A stretch of DNA of 64,000 nucleotides from a bacterium (GTDB lineage Bacteria > Actinomycetota > Acidimicrobiia > Spongiisociales > ZC4RG35), in NCBI GenBank assembly GCA_024638655.1, contig JAHEJW010000003.1:52901-116900 (forward strand), in the 5' to 3' direction. Position 1 is the stretch's first letter; the number at the start of each line of letters is the position of its first letter. The notes under the pieces are model-generated. The model saw nothing but the letters and a program-made list of their open reading frames with translations, did no database searches and was not told the DNA's origin. Shown here one piece after another: positions 27,509-36,492 of this stretch. The translations under genes and the position numbers were made by a program.

Positions 27509-27804
27509 CGTCATCAGGGTAGGCCCGGCGGCGGCGGCTTCACGTCGACATGCAAAAGCTGACGATCAACGCTGTCGATACGGCGCTTTTCGATGAGCCT
27601 GAGAAGATCCGTCCCACAGTTCGCCCGAAGCAACCGCTCATAAGGCTCTCAATCGAGGGGAGCAGCCAAGGCTACCAACGGAGGACATGTCCTGGCGAGG
27701 CGCCACGAGGATTCGCCTCATGCTGACCGGACTGGGAATACGCGTCAGGCGCATCGGAGACCGGACAGTTATAGGTTGGATGCCGAATCGACAATCGAGT
27801 CAAG
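27509..27804. other. Gene-free spacer of 296 bp before the ECF sigma operon
   Basis: I see no convincing coding frame, RNA gene or long inverted repeat here. It should hold the 3' end of the two-component transcript and the promoter of the sigma operon. A TTATAG at 27769-27774 could be part of a -10 element, but no matching -35 is evident. Confidence 0.4.
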
Positions 27805-28377
27805 ATGAGTCAGCGGGCCAACCGCACGACCGGTGCTGAGGACAGATTCCGGGTTCTGTACGCGATGCATTACCTCGATGTCCTCGCCTACTTCGTCCGC
27901 CGCTTGCCCCAGAAAGACGCCGAGGATGCTGCGGCCGAGGTATTCGTGGTGGTTTGGCGTCGGCTGGCCGAAGTGGAATCAATGAACGACCCGCGCAGCT
28001 GGCTGTTCGGTGTCGCCCATAATGTGCTTCGCAACAGCACAAGGAAATGGCTCCGCCGCAAACGCCTCACCACGCGCCTGGCCGGCCTGGCCACCCCACC
28101 GCCTATCAGCCCAGAGATCTACGTTCTCCGGTCGGAACGGGACCAGATGATGCTCGACGCTCTCAGGCAACTCTCATTTGACGAACGCGAGCTACTGCGG
28201 CTTGTCGCCTGGGAGAACCTGAGCCATGCGGAAGTAGCCCAAGTGTTGGGCATGCGTGAGGTCGCCGTGAGCCAGCGGGTCTCACGAGCTAGGAAGAAGC
28301 TCGATAAGGCGCTGACACGAGTCGAAGGACGCAACTCCACAGCTTCCAGACTGTCGACGCACGAGGGGTGGGAGTGA
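27805..28377 (+). CDS. ECF-type RNA polymerase sigma factor
   Basis: A 190-residue sigma-70 family protein. Region 2 spans roughly residues 15-85 with YFVRRLPQKDAEDAAAEVFVVVWRRL. Region 4 spans ~115-170 with LSFDERELLRLVAWENLSHAEVAQVLGM and a recognition helix EVAVSQRVSRARKKL. Regions 1 and 3 are missing, as in ECF factors. The stop codon overlaps the GTG of the next gene (GTGA), which suggests coupled expression with a probable anti-sigma partner. Confidence 0.9.
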   Translation: MSQRANRTTGAEDRFRVLYAMHYLDVLAYFVRRLPQKDAEDAAAEVFVVVWRRLAEVESMNDPRSWLFGVAHNVLRNSTRKWLRRKRLTTRLAGLATPPPISPEIYVLRSERDQMMLDALRQLSFDERELLRLVAWENLSHAEVAQVLGMREVAVSQRVSRARKKLDKALTRVEGRNSTASRLSTHEGWE

Positions 28378-29003
28378 CCAACCGAGACGTGCTCCAGCGC
28401 CTTGCCGGCGCCAACCCGGTTCCGGATCCGGCGATCCTCGCCGAGACAAACGAAGTCGACCCACAATTCCTCTTGGACCAAAAACACGGGAGTGAGACGA
28501 ACCATCAGATCAACATTCGACCGCGGGCCACGCAGCTGCCGAGACCTCGATTTCTCATCGGACTCGCCGTGGCGGCACTGATAGGGGCAGCAGGCGTGGC
28601 CATTGGCGCACTGAGCGACCTCGATGCCCCACAGCCGGCTGGGACTCGACCGCTAGAGATCACTCACGACGGTGCCAACTGCCTCTACGAGGGACCGACA
28701 ACGCTGCTCCCTGGCGACGCAACCTTCATTCTGGCCAACTCATCCGCCAGGGCCGGGTGGGTCGATCTCGGGCGAATCACCGAGGACGACAAGACCCTCG
28801 ATGATATGTACAAGCTGATCGCGGAAGACCCAACCTCTACTCGGCCGGACTGGATCGAAGAGGTCGTGTGGACCGGAACAATGATCCCAGGCTCTGAGAT
28901 CACCCGTCATAGAACCCTCGAGGTTGGTGAATACGGTTTCGCTTGTGGCGTCTTCCCCCACCGCATCACGGGTAGCGGAGGCTTCTTGGTGGTCGACGAA
29001 TGA
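28374..29003 (+). CDS. Single-pass membrane protein with extracytoplasmic cupredoxin-like domain, probable sigma partner
   Basis: A 209-residue protein. Residues 1-57 are cytosolic and carry the RLAGANPVPDP pattern often seen in proteins co-encoded with ECF sigma factors. One helix (about 59-82) crosses the membrane. The outer part looks like a cupredoxin-type beta sandwich (YEGPTTLLPGDATFILANSS near its start, CGVFPHRITGSGGFLVVD at its end). The Cys and His near the end could bind metal, but a full type-1 copper set is not evident. The GTG at 28374 overlaps the sigma stop. An anti-sigma role is inferred from position only. Confidence 0.65.
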   Translation: MTNRDVLQRLAGANPVPDPAILAETNEVDPQFLLDQKHGSETNHQINIRPRATQLPRPRFLIGLAVAALIGAAGVAIGALSDLDAPQPAGTRPLEITHDGANCLYEGPTTLLPGDATFILANSSARAGWVDLGRITEDDKTLDDMYKLIAEDPTSTRPDWIEEVVWTGTMIPGSEITRHRTLEVGEYGFACGVFPHRITGSGGFLVVDE

Positions 29004-29863
29004 GGTGTTGGCCCAGAAACGGATTGCGCCTCGTCACGCTGGCTCTATTCATGGTGCTCGCAGCGTGTGGCTCCGGCCAAGCGGACTGGGGCAACTGTCC
29101 AACTGAAGGCTGCGAAGGGTCTCTCGATCCAAGTGTTGAATACACCGCTTCACACCTGCTCGAAGTCCACTCTCCGGTCGAGATCGGCCCTTGGCCGACA
29201 GTGCTACTGGCCCACGGATCAGGACAGAATGCCATCTCGATGCGAAGCCTCGCCGAAGCCATCACTTCTGAAGGTTTCGTGGTGTTCAATATCACGGCTC
29301 CCACCCGCGCCCCATATCTGAAGACCGTCGAGCACATCGCCTGCGCCGTGCTGTTTGCTCGTAGATACACCAGCCAATACGGCGGCTCGGCCGACAACAT
29401 CACCCTCGCCGGCTATTCCCTGGGAGCCGCGATGGGATCAGTGGTCGGTCTTGGCGGGGACGGCCTTAGCGGTGATTGCGTAGTGGCCGAAGGCTCATCC
29501 GAGCCAGATGCGTTCGTCGGATATGAGGGGCCATACGACCTAGCCCTAACCACCTACGAGATCGATCCCGCCATCCTGGAAAGCGACGAGCCCGACGTTT
29601 GGGCCGAGATCAATCCTTATGTCCGTATCGGAGGCAACGCGGACCTCACCGTCCGGTTGGTCCACGGAATCGATCAGGACCGTTCGGTATACGACGTGGT
29701 GCCGGAGGTCACTCGAGATTTCGGAGCAGCTCTCGCGTCGGCCGGCTACGACGTAGAAGTCGTGATCTTGGACGGGGCAACGCACGGCGATGCCTACCGG
29801 CCGAGCACTGAGGCCTTCGAAACCATGACAAGCCTCCTCACCTCGGTAGCGTACGGTCGCTAG
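29000..29863 (+). CDS. Lipoprotein alpha/beta hydrolase (dienelactone-hydrolase/esterase-like)
   Basis: A 287-residue exported protein. The signal ends in a lipobox LAAC near residue 23. The alpha/beta-hydrolase core has the oxyanion HGSGQN loop, the nucleophile elbow GYSLGAAMGS with catalytic Ser, and a late GATHGD with the likely catalytic His. The start overlaps the stop of the previous gene by 4 bp, making it the third gene of the sigma operon. The substrate is unknown. A surface esterase or peptidase role fits the lipid anchor. Confidence 0.8.
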   Translation: MRCWPRNGLRLVTLALFMVLAACGSGQADWGNCPTEGCEGSLDPSVEYTASHLLEVHSPVEIGPWPTVLLAHGSGQNAISMRSLAEAITSEGFVVFNITAPTRAPYLKTVEHIACAVLFARRYTSQYGGSADNITLAGYSLGAAMGSVVGLGGDGLSGDCVVAEGSSEPDAFVGYEGPYDLALTTYEIDPAILESDEPDVWAEINPYVRIGGNADLTVRLVHGIDQDRSVYDVVPEVTRDFGAALASAGYDVEVVILDGATHGDAYRPSTEAFETMTSLLTSVAYGR

Positions 29864-29885
29864 GCCGGCCAGCGCCCAAAGTTGA

Positions 29886-30026
29886 CTCCCAAAGTTCCGA
29901 GATCGCGCACCCGATCTCATTGAGCTCCACGAGATGGAATCCGCCGGTCATGTGACCAGTTGGAATGTCAACCCCGGGACCTACGAGAAGAATCTTGTTG
30001 CCTTCCTCGAGATGCTCGCCGGGTGA
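29886..30026 (+). pseudogene. C-terminal remnant of a second alpha/beta hydrolase
   Basis: After an in-frame TGA (29883-29885) the frame reads on for about 46 codons to a TGA and has no start codon with a ribosome-binding site. It encodes a recognisable hydrolase tail: PDLIELHE, then SAGHVTSWNVNPGTYEKNL, where the His is the usual catalytic His of the GAGHV motif. The rest of such a gene is absent. It is most simply a decayed or deleted gene. Confidence 0.6.
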
Positions 30027-30040
30027 CCCCGATGAAGCCT

Positions 30041-31357
30041 TCAGACCGGAGCCAGCCGCTCTACGGATTCCTCTATGAGATCGGCTGCTATCTCCTGGCC
30101 CGGATTCGCCACCAATCGAGCACCTAGTTCGGCGGCTAGCTCGACGGAGTCACTCCGGAGCACTGCCCCGACTAGGTCCGCAATGGTGCCCGAATCGTCG
30201 AAGTTGGGATCGAACGCTCTTCCCACGCCGGCTCGCTCGATGTCGGCCGCAGCAGCGAACTGATCGGTGGAGAGTGGCCCAACCAGCAGGGGAACACCGG
30301 CGGTGAGAGCCTCGGTGACGGTGTTGTTCCCCCCATGCGTTATCACCAAGTCGCTTCTTCGAATTACCGCCGGCTGCGGCAGGTACTCCTCGACGGTCCA
30401 GTGGTCGGGAATCGGTTCGAGATCCCCACGTGGCGTTACGCCGCGGGCGAGCACCACATCGACCGGCTCATTGCGCAGAGCCATCACCACTTTCGTCAAG
30501 AGGTCCGACCTCGCAGAGAAGAAGCTGCCCAGCGACACAAAGACCCTCGGCCGGGACCCTCCCATGTTGCGGCGACTCACCAGCTGCGAACCTGTGCTCT
30601 GTCGCCTCACCGAGGACCCGATGTATCGGGACCGGGACGGCAGCCCGTAGCCGTCCGCCAAATCGACGGGGTAGTTGATCAACGTGCGATGTTCGGAGAC
30701 GGCGGCGAAAGCATCGCCAACGATGGACGCGTCCGGGTCGAGGTCGCGAATCACACCGTTGTATTCCTCGGTGAATCGCACCACCACGGTCTGACACACC
30801 GATTTGAGCTCATCGAGGTCGTCCAACGAGATCCGGAGCCTTTTGGGCATGCGGGGCGGATAGCCGTATGGCCAACCGATGGGAATCGCCGAGGGATGTC
30901 CGGGATGGAAGGAGACGAAATGCCGTTGGAGTCCGCGTAGTGCGGCGGTAGCCCCGAAGGCGAGCTGATCAACCACGACCGCATCGGGAGCCAACTTGTC
31001 GAGCAATCGTTCGATATCTCGTGCAACTCTCAACGGTTGCCAGAGAAGATCCCTCTGGCGGTTCTGCGCCTGATGCATCAAGGTCGGGATCATCCCCTTG
31101 CGTGAGGCCTCGAAGAACCCTTCGATCTGAGAACGCTCTCGATCGTTCTGAAGCTCCGGGCGCATGAGACCTGCGTTGCTCCCGGGGCCCAGCGCCAACG
31201 TCTCGAGATCGAATCCATCTGAGCGAGCTCTTGGGCCCAACCCGGCACCGGTGGCGAAAGTGACTCTGTGGCCACGACCCACCAGAGCCTGGCCGACGGC
31301 GCTCATAGGGAAGTAGTGCGACGCGTAGTCCGGGCTGATGATCAACACATGACTCAC
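30041..31357 (-). CDS. GT1-family (MGT/UGT-like) glycosyltransferase
   Basis: A 438-residue GT-B enzyme. The N-domain opens VLIISPDYASHYFPMSAVGQAL with the HFVSFHPGHPS segment. The C-domain carries the UGT/MGT nucleotide-sugar signature around WTVEEYLPQPAVIRRSDLVITHGG, NNTVTEALTAGVPLLVGP and DQFAAAADIE. Members add sugars to lipids, polyketides or other aglycones using NDP-sugars. The start overlaps the stop of the upstream GT4 gene by 4 bp, so the two are likely co-translated. The acceptor is unknown. Confidence 0.87.
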   Translation of the reverse strand: MSHVLIISPDYASHYFPMSAVGQALVGRGHRVTFATGAGLGPRARSDGFDLETLALGPGSNAGLMRPELQNDRERSQIEGFFEASRKGMIPTLMHQAQNRQRDLLWQPLRVARDIERLLDKLAPDAVVVDQLAFGATAALRGLQRHFVSFHPGHPSAIPIGWPYGYPPRMPKRLRISLDDLDELKSVCQTVVVRFTEEYNGVIRDLDPDASIVGDAFAAVSEHRTLINYPVDLADGYGLPSRSRYIGSSVRRQSTGSQLVSRRNMGGSRPRVFVSLGSFFSARSDLLTKVVMALRNEPVDVVLARGVTPRGDLEPIPDHWTVEEYLPQPAVIRRSDLVITHGGNNTVTEALTAGVPLLVGPLSTDQFAAAADIERAGVGRAFDPNFDDSGTIADLVGAVLRSDSVELAAELGARLVANPGQEIAADLIEESVERLAPV

Positions 31358-33279
31358 GACGCCGACGACCGCCTTTGGCGTGTTTCGCCGTAGAGCTCGA
31401 CCAGCTGTTCGGCCATCGCCGCGAGGCTGTAGCGGGAGCGCACCATCCTTCTGGCGGCATCGGCGCGGACTTCCGACAGTCTGACGTCACTGGCCCATCG
31501 GATGCCATCTCTGATCCGCTCGATATCGGTCGTATCGGTCAAGAAGCCGGTGAAGCCGTGTTCAACGTATGTGGCGGGACCACCAATTGACGGGGCGATC
31601 ACTGGAAGTCCGGCCGCGAGCGCTTCGACGATGGCCAACCCGAACTCTTCTTTCTCGCTTCCGGAGGCATAGACGCCGCCGACTCCCGCAACGGCTTCAA
31701 CGCCGTCTGCTGTTGCCGCCATCAGAATTGCCACATCCGTGTGGGAGCGTCCACCCATCATCACTAGGCCTGATGGGTTCTCACCGGTAGCGCGGAAGAT
31801 CGCTTCGAGCGACGATCTCTCTTCGGCGCTCGGCTTCTCGAGGTCACCCCCGACGATGAGCAGGTTGTACTCGCTGCGGATCCTCTCGTCTCCGGCCCAT
31901 GCCGCTACGACCCGATCCATTCCCTTGACCCGGTTGAGCCTGCCGACACTGAGAATGAGGGGCAGCCCCCGTCTGGCGCTTGGGAGCTCATCGACGAGGT
32001 TGCGCAGTTCGTCGATGACGGGTGGAAGGTCAGATTCGGGAGCTGCCAACACGACCCTGCGGGCCTCGGTGGACAAGGCGGTGTCAACACCTTCGGCGAT
32101 GACTCGAAACCTGTCGGAGTCGTCAATGTCTACTCCCAGCAGCGCCTTGAACTGACGGCGCTGGTCGACCCGTGGCAATAGGGCGAGCCGGTCCGCTCTC
32201 TCCAGCATCCACGCGACCAGCCATGTTCGAAACACGTAGTGCTGCTGCAGATCGACCCCTGCGAAGTCTTCCCTGGTGATCGAACCTGCCAACTCACCAG
32301 AAGCGATCACGGCATGAGGGTCCGGGGCGAGCGTGAAAAGGAGAGGGATACCCAGTTCCTCGGCGACTCTGGCACCAGCGAAGGTCCCCACATCGGCGAA
32401 GCGGAGATGCAGGGCGTCGAAAGGGCCCTCTTTGATGAGAAGATCTCTCAGCTCCCTTTCTAGCTCCGTCCGGTGGCTCCACATTTCGGCCATTGGTAGG
32501 TAGTCGGACCCGCCGAAGGCGAGTCTGGCGAGAATCCCTCCCGGAGCAATCTCCTGGCTCTCGGTGTCGAAGAGCCCCGACCCGTCTTCGATGCGGCGGC
32601 TCACCAAGTAGACCTCCGAAACGGCGTCATTCCGGGCGAGCTCACTCGTCAGCCCGACCTGCAGGGTGATGAGCCCTCCGCCATCGCCCGAGGCGGGCGC
32701 TGACAGAGCTGCGTCGACTCTTCCCTGGACGAGAACCTGCGCGATCCTCAACCCGCCGACCTGAGGGCGGCTCCGGCGTGAGCGTGGAGTTCGCTGAGGC
32801 ATGTGTAGGAAACGCTCGGGCACATCCCTCCCGGCCTGCCAGATGATGTCGGGCATCTCATCGAGCCACGTCTCGAGTGCGAGCTCAGCCATCATCTGGG
32901 TGAACCCTCCGTGGTCTACCAAACCCATCAAATGAGGGACAGCCGACGCGATCGGTCTTCTGCGGCTCAGTCCCCAGGCTGCATGCTCACTGAGCCCGCG
33001 ATCTCCACTCGCCACCGCATCGACCAGCACCTCGTCTGGCTCGATCGACTCAACGCCGGCTATGGCGAATAGGCCCAAATAGGCGGGCAGGGGGTCGGCT
33101 CCGTGATTGGCTATGAGGGGACGGAGGACCTGTATGGCTCGCGACGGCGGAACGCTCTTTGCGGCTTGGGAGAGGTCGCCCATGCTTCTGAGGGCCTCGA
33201 GGACCCCGCTGGCGGAGACGAGGTGTTCAACGACCCGCTCGAATTCGGCGTCGGTCGTCGGGCGTGTGCTCTGGAGCAT
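31354..33279 (-). CDS. GT4-family glycosyltransferase with N-terminal HEAT-like domain
   Basis: A ~640-residue protein. Residues ~1-190 are helical and repeat-like (LVDAVASGDRGLSEHAAWGLSRRR, then VPHLMGLVDHGG). A GT-B fold follows from about residue 210 (RIAQVLVQGRV). Donor-site sequences are LSVGRLNRVKGMDRV and EEFGLAIVEALAAGLPVIAPSIGG, giving the E-x7-E motif of GT4. The layout recalls sucrose-phosphate-synthase-like enzymes. The frame extends upstream to 33822, but that part is antisense to an MFS gene, so I chose ATG 33279. No strong ribosome-binding site is seen there. Confidence 0.82.
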   Translation of the reverse strand: MLQSTRPTTDAEFERVVEHLVSASGVLEALRSMGDLSQAAKSVPPSRAIQVLRPLIANHGADPLPAYLGLFAIAGVESIEPDEVLVDAVASGDRGLSEHAAWGLSRRRPIASAVPHLMGLVDHGGFTQMMAELALETWLDEMPDIIWQAGRDVPERFLHMPQRTPRSRRSRPQVGGLRIAQVLVQGRVDAALSAPASGDGGGLITLQVGLTSELARNDAVSEVYLVSRRIEDGSGLFDTESQEIAPGGILARLAFGGSDYLPMAEMWSHRTELERELRDLLIKEGPFDALHLRFADVGTFAGARVAEELGIPLLFTLAPDPHAVIASGELAGSITREDFAGVDLQQHYVFRTWLVAWMLERADRLALLPRVDQRRQFKALLGVDIDDSDRFRVIAEGVDTALSTEARRVVLAAPESDLPPVIDELRNLVDELPSARRGLPLILSVGRLNRVKGMDRVVAAWAGDERIRSEYNLLIVGGDLEKPSAEERSSLEAIFRATGENPSGLVMMGGRSHTDVAILMAATADGVEAVAGVGGVYASGSEKEEFGLAIVEALAAGLPVIAPSIGGPATYVEHGFTGFLTDTTDIERIRDGIRWASDVRLSEVRADAARRMVRSRYSLAAMAEQLVELYGETRQRRSSAS

Positions 33280-33348
33280 CGACGTCAGTTCGATGCTGTT
33301 CTCCCGATTGGATGAGATGTGCGGCCCGGCCCACTTAGGCTTCCGCAC

Positions 33349-33534
33349 ATGAGGAAGCTCTTCCTCGTAGCGTTCATTGCCCTCGTCGCCTTGGCGTTGT
33401 TCGCGGTGCTGGGTGAGTCGCTTCCCGAGGGCAGTGCCCTGCGCGGCTTGTCCGATGGCATTCGCTCCGTGGGCAGGGGCATCGGCAATGCGTTCGGGGG
33501 CGGCTACGGTTTGCTCCCCGGAGGCACTGGCTGA
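33349..33534 (+). CDS. Small exported or membrane protein, unknown
   Basis: A 61-residue peptide starting MRKLFLVAFIALVALALFAVLG, a clear N-terminal hydrophobic helix, followed by a Gly-rich tail (IGNAFGGGYGLLPGG). It is divergent from the GT4 gene and precedes the MFS gene on the same strand. I do not know the family. The hydrophobic signal and good length argue for a real gene, though a shadow cannot be excluded. Confidence 0.45.
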   Translation: MRKLFLVAFIALVALALFAVLGESLPEGSALRGLSDGIRSVGRGIGNAFGGGYGLLPGGTG

Positions 33535-33610
33535 CGCAGGGGTACCGCCGCCAGTCGACGGCGGGATACCCTCGCACGGTGAATCGAGCAGCCCCGAACT
33601 CGTCCTGACC

Positions 33611-34771
33611 TTGTCGACCCGTTCCAGTCTCGTCGTCGTCTCCAGCGCACTGGTGCTGGCGGCCCTGCCACTGTTCATGGTCGGCGGCCTTGCGGTACAG
33701 ATTCGTGCCGAGCTCGGACTGACGGAAGCGGCCCTTGGAGGTGCCGTGACCACCGGCTTCATCGTGGGAGCGCTTTCGGCTCCCTTCGGAGGAAGGATCG
33801 CCGATCGAATCGGCCCACGCACGGCTCTCTATCTGGGCGGCTCGCTGAGCGCCCTCTCCCTCAGCGGGCTCGGTGTTGTCGCCGACAGCTGGGGTGAGAT
33901 GGCCGCGTTCCTCGCGCTCGCAGGGTTGGCCATCTCCGTAACCGACCCGGGACTGGCCATCCTCGTCAACGATTCGGTCACCGAAGACATTCACGGTCTC
34001 GCCTTTGGGGTCAAAGAGGCATCGATCCCGGCCGCAACTCTTGCCGCGGGAGCAGCTGTGCCGGCAATCGCTCTGACGATCGGATGGCGGTGGGCATTCG
34101 CGGTCGGCTTGCTACCACTGCTAGCGGTGGCCCTGCTGCTTCGCAAGATACCCGGTAGACCCCAGCGCATAGCTGAAGATCATCCCCCCACCGGCACGAC
34201 CGGAGACCCCGTCAAGGCCCCGACGAAAGCGGTGGCAATCACAGCCGTCGCCGCGGCTTTGGGGACCACGGCAGCAAGTGGGGTCGGGGTTTTTCTGACA
34301 GAGAGCGCGGTTGCGATGGGAATGAGCCCCGGAGCCGCAGGCGTTCTCCTGGCGGCGGGCGGCGTCGCCGGGATCATCACTCGGGTGAGCACAGGAGTGA
34401 CCGCCGATCGATCGGGAGGGCCCCAGTTCCGACTGATCGCCGGCATGCTGGTCGTCGGAGCAGCGACCATCGCTTTGGGCGGTTCTGGCAACAACCTTCT
34501 TCTCATCGTTGGGACCATTGGCGCGTTCACGGGTGGCTGGGGATGGACCGGCCTCTATTTCCTCTCATTGGTCAAGTCCAGTCCATCGAATCCGGGAGCC
34601 GTCGCTGGCATCGGAGCGGCCGGGCTCGGGGTGGGGAACGCCGCGGGGCCGATTCTCTTCGGTCTCACCGCCCAATCGATCTCGTTTCGGGCCGCCTGGC
34701 TCGCAGCCGGTGCAGTGGCAGGGCTCGCCTCACTTCTCATGCTCGCCGCTAGACGACAGATGACGCCATGA
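33611..34771 (+). CDS. MFS transporter (CynX/NNP-like 12-TM permease)
   Basis: A ~386-residue, 12-helix carrier. The first loop holds the MFS motif-A-like GGRIADRIGPRTALYLGG, and the second half repeats it as GVTADRSGG. The frame is open well upstream, but that region overlaps the small protein gene. The TTG at 33611 is the nearest plausible start before the first helix, with no good ribosome-binding site. Substrate is unknown. It ends 12 bp before xseA and could be co-transcribed with it. Confidence 0.8.
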   Translation: MSTRSSLVVVSSALVLAALPLFMVGGLAVQIRAELGLTEAALGGAVTTGFIVGALSAPFGGRIADRIGPRTALYLGGSLSALSLSGLGVVADSWGEMAAFLALAGLAISVTDPGLAILVNDSVTEDIHGLAFGVKEASIPAATLAAGAAVPAIALTIGWRWAFAVGLLPLLAVALLLRKIPGRPQRIAEDHPPTGTTGDPVKAPTKAVAITAVAAALGTTAASGVGVFLTESAVAMGMSPGAAGVLLAAGGVAGIITRVSTGVTADRSGGPQFRLIAGMLVVGAATIALGGSGNNLLLIVGTIGAFTGGWGWTGLYFLSLVKSSPSNPGAVAGIGAAGLGVGNAAGPILFGLTAQSISFRAAWLAAGAVAGLASLLMLAARRQMTP

Positions 34772-34783
34772 GGAGGGCGATTG

Positions 34784-36007
34784 ATGAGTGAGGGAACCTT
34801 CACCGTCGCCGAGTTGTTGAGCCGAATCGATCGGGCGATAGCGGAGACACTGCCCGGCCCGGTTTGGGTTCGCGGTGAGATCACCGGCCTGAGACGTACC
34901 AGCGCCGGAGCAGCCTTCTTCCGAATGGCCGATGCCGAGCTCGACGACACCGCTCTCGAAGTTACCGCCAGAGGGCGGGTGATGTTCGAGATCGACAAAC
35001 AACTGGACAGCAGCGGTATCGGACCCCTCCGAGACGGTGTTGAGCTGCGGGCAAGGGGAACCGTCGTCGTCGACCCACGGCAGTCTCGCATCCGTTTCTC
35101 GCTGCTCGAGATCGACCCGGCGTTCACCGCAGGCCGACTGGCGCTTCAGAGGGCCGAGGTCCTGCGCAAGCTCTCCGCAGATGGGTCGCTGGAGGCGAAT
35201 CGGCGGCTGCCGATCCCGCTGGTTCCGCAGCGCATCGGACTGGTCACGAGCCGCGGCTCTGCAGCCCACGCCGATTTCATAGACCACTTGCGCCGGTCGG
35301 GGCTCAGGTTCTCGGTGAAGACGGCTCATACCGCCGTACAGGGTGAGGCGGCGGCCGACAGTCTGTCCGGGGCGATCGCCAGGGCCGGGGCAGCTGATGT
35401 CGACATCGTTGCGCTGATCAGAGGCGGCGGATCGAAACTCGACCTGGCCGTGTTCGACACGGAGGTAGTCGGCCGAGCGGTGGCGGGCTCACCGGTCCCG
35501 GTCGTCACTGGCATCGGCCACGAGATCGACCGCACCGTGGCCGACGAGGCCGCAGCCGTCTATCAGAAGACGCCTACCGCAGCCAGCGAGTGGCTGGTCT
35601 CCACCGTCCTGGACTTCGTCGGGCGCGTCGACGCCGCGAGAGTTCACATAAGGATGCAGGCGCGCAACGGTCTGGAACGTGCCCAAGGCGAGCTTCGGAG
35701 CATGGTGGGCGTTCTGGGGTCCACCAGCGTGATGCTCGATCAACAAAGGTCCAGACTCGATCATCTGAGCGAGGGAATCGCTGATTCGGGCCGGTCGCTG
35801 ATCCTGGGGGAGTCGAGACGATTGGACTCGTTGGCCGAGTGGTTCTCCTCGGTCGGTGTCGACCAGACGCTGAGCCGTGGCTTTGCCATCGTCATGACCC
35901 CCGACGGTGGTCGCGTGCTTCGCTCGGCCGGGCAACTCGCACCGGGAGATCGAGCCGTCATACGATTTGCCGACGGTACGGTTCCAGTCGAAGTGGAGGA
36001 GCCATGA
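34784..36007 (+). CDS. xseA: Exodeoxyribonuclease VII large subunit
   Basis: A 407-residue protein with an N-terminal OB-fold (FTVAELLSRIDRAI ... VWVRGEITGLRR) followed by the catalytic domain. The conserved core includes IGLVTSRGSAAHADFIDHL, VDIVALIRGGGSKLDL and VVTGIGHEIDRTVADEAA. A coiled-coil stretch and a short C-terminal domain complete it. With XseB it degrades single-stranded DNA into oligonucleotides. AGGAGG precedes ATG 34784. A TTG at 34781 directly before it is less likely. Confidence 0.95.
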   Translation: MSEGTFTVAELLSRIDRAIAETLPGPVWVRGEITGLRRTSAGAAFFRMADAELDDTALEVTARGRVMFEIDKQLDSSGIGPLRDGVELRARGTVVVDPRQSRIRFSLLEIDPAFTAGRLALQRAEVLRKLSADGSLEANRRLPIPLVPQRIGLVTSRGSAAHADFIDHLRRSGLRFSVKTAHTAVQGEAAADSLSGAIARAGAADVDIVALIRGGGSKLDLAVFDTEVVGRAVAGSPVPVVTGIGHEIDRTVADEAAAVYQKTPTAASEWLVSTVLDFVGRVDAARVHIRMQARNGLERAQGELRSMVGVLGSTSVMLDQQRSRLDHLSEGIADSGRSLILGESRRLDSLAEWFSSVGVDQTLSRGFAIVMTPDGGRVLRSAGQLAPGDRAVIRFADGTVPVEVEEP

Positions 36008-36207
36008 CCGACCCCGATCTGACCTATCAGTCGGCCCTGGACGAGCTTCGCTCAATCCATGCCCGTCTGAGAAGCGAAGACGTGGATGTCGATCGCCTCC
36101 TCGAAGACGTCCAACGGGCCTCCGACTTGCTCTCCTTTTGCCGGGAACGACTCCAATCCGTGGGAGAGAGACTCGAAGAGGTCCTCGAAGGGTTCGACGA
36201 GGACTGA
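36004..36207 (+). CDS. xseB: Exodeoxyribonuclease VII small subunit
   Basis: A 67-residue all-helical protein with the family pattern LTYQSALDELRSIHARLRS and LLSFCRERLQSVGERLEEVL. It starts in a 4-bp ATGA overlap with xseA, which is the classic arrangement for the two exonuclease VII subunits. Length is standard. Confidence 0.93.
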   Translation: MTDPDLTYQSALDELRSIHARLRSEDVDVDRLLEDVQRASDLLSFCRERLQSVGERLEEVLEGFDED

Positions 36208-36293
36208 CCCATTCGAGGACCGATTGCCACCGATCCGACGGATGGTTGGTCAAAACTGTCGCCGGGGCGCTGGGCGGCAGCTAGGAGATGACC

Positions 36294-36488
36294 ATGCCGG
36301 CCAGGTTGACCAGACTGTTTCGCAAGCCCTGCCTTCATGAGCAGACCATTGTGGTGCGCTCTCCCCACGTCGAGCGGAGGGTGTGCGAAGGCTGTGGCTA
36401 TCTCAGCTTCTCGATGAAAAACGACGTGAGGTTCGACCGAAGAGCCGAACCGGAACGGGTGCTCCACACCAGCTCGGCAGCGCCATGA
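36294..36488 (+). CDS. Small basic Cys-containing protein, possible zinc ribbon
   Basis: A 64-residue basic protein with CLHE near residue 15 and CEGCGY near residue 34, giving a C-x-H...C-x2-C set that could bind one zinc. TAGGAG seven bases before ATG 36294 decides the start over ATG 36288. It ends just before a hairpin. Function unknown. Confidence 0.5.
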   Translation: MPARLTRLFRKPCLHEQTIVVRSPHVERRVCEGCGYLSFSMKNDVRFDRRAEPERVLHTSSAAP

Positions 36489-36492
36489 CCGC

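Noticed and set aside
33280..33822. Upstream extension of the GT4 frame
   Set aside because: The added ~180 residues are low-complexity and antisense to the MFS and small membrane protein genes.
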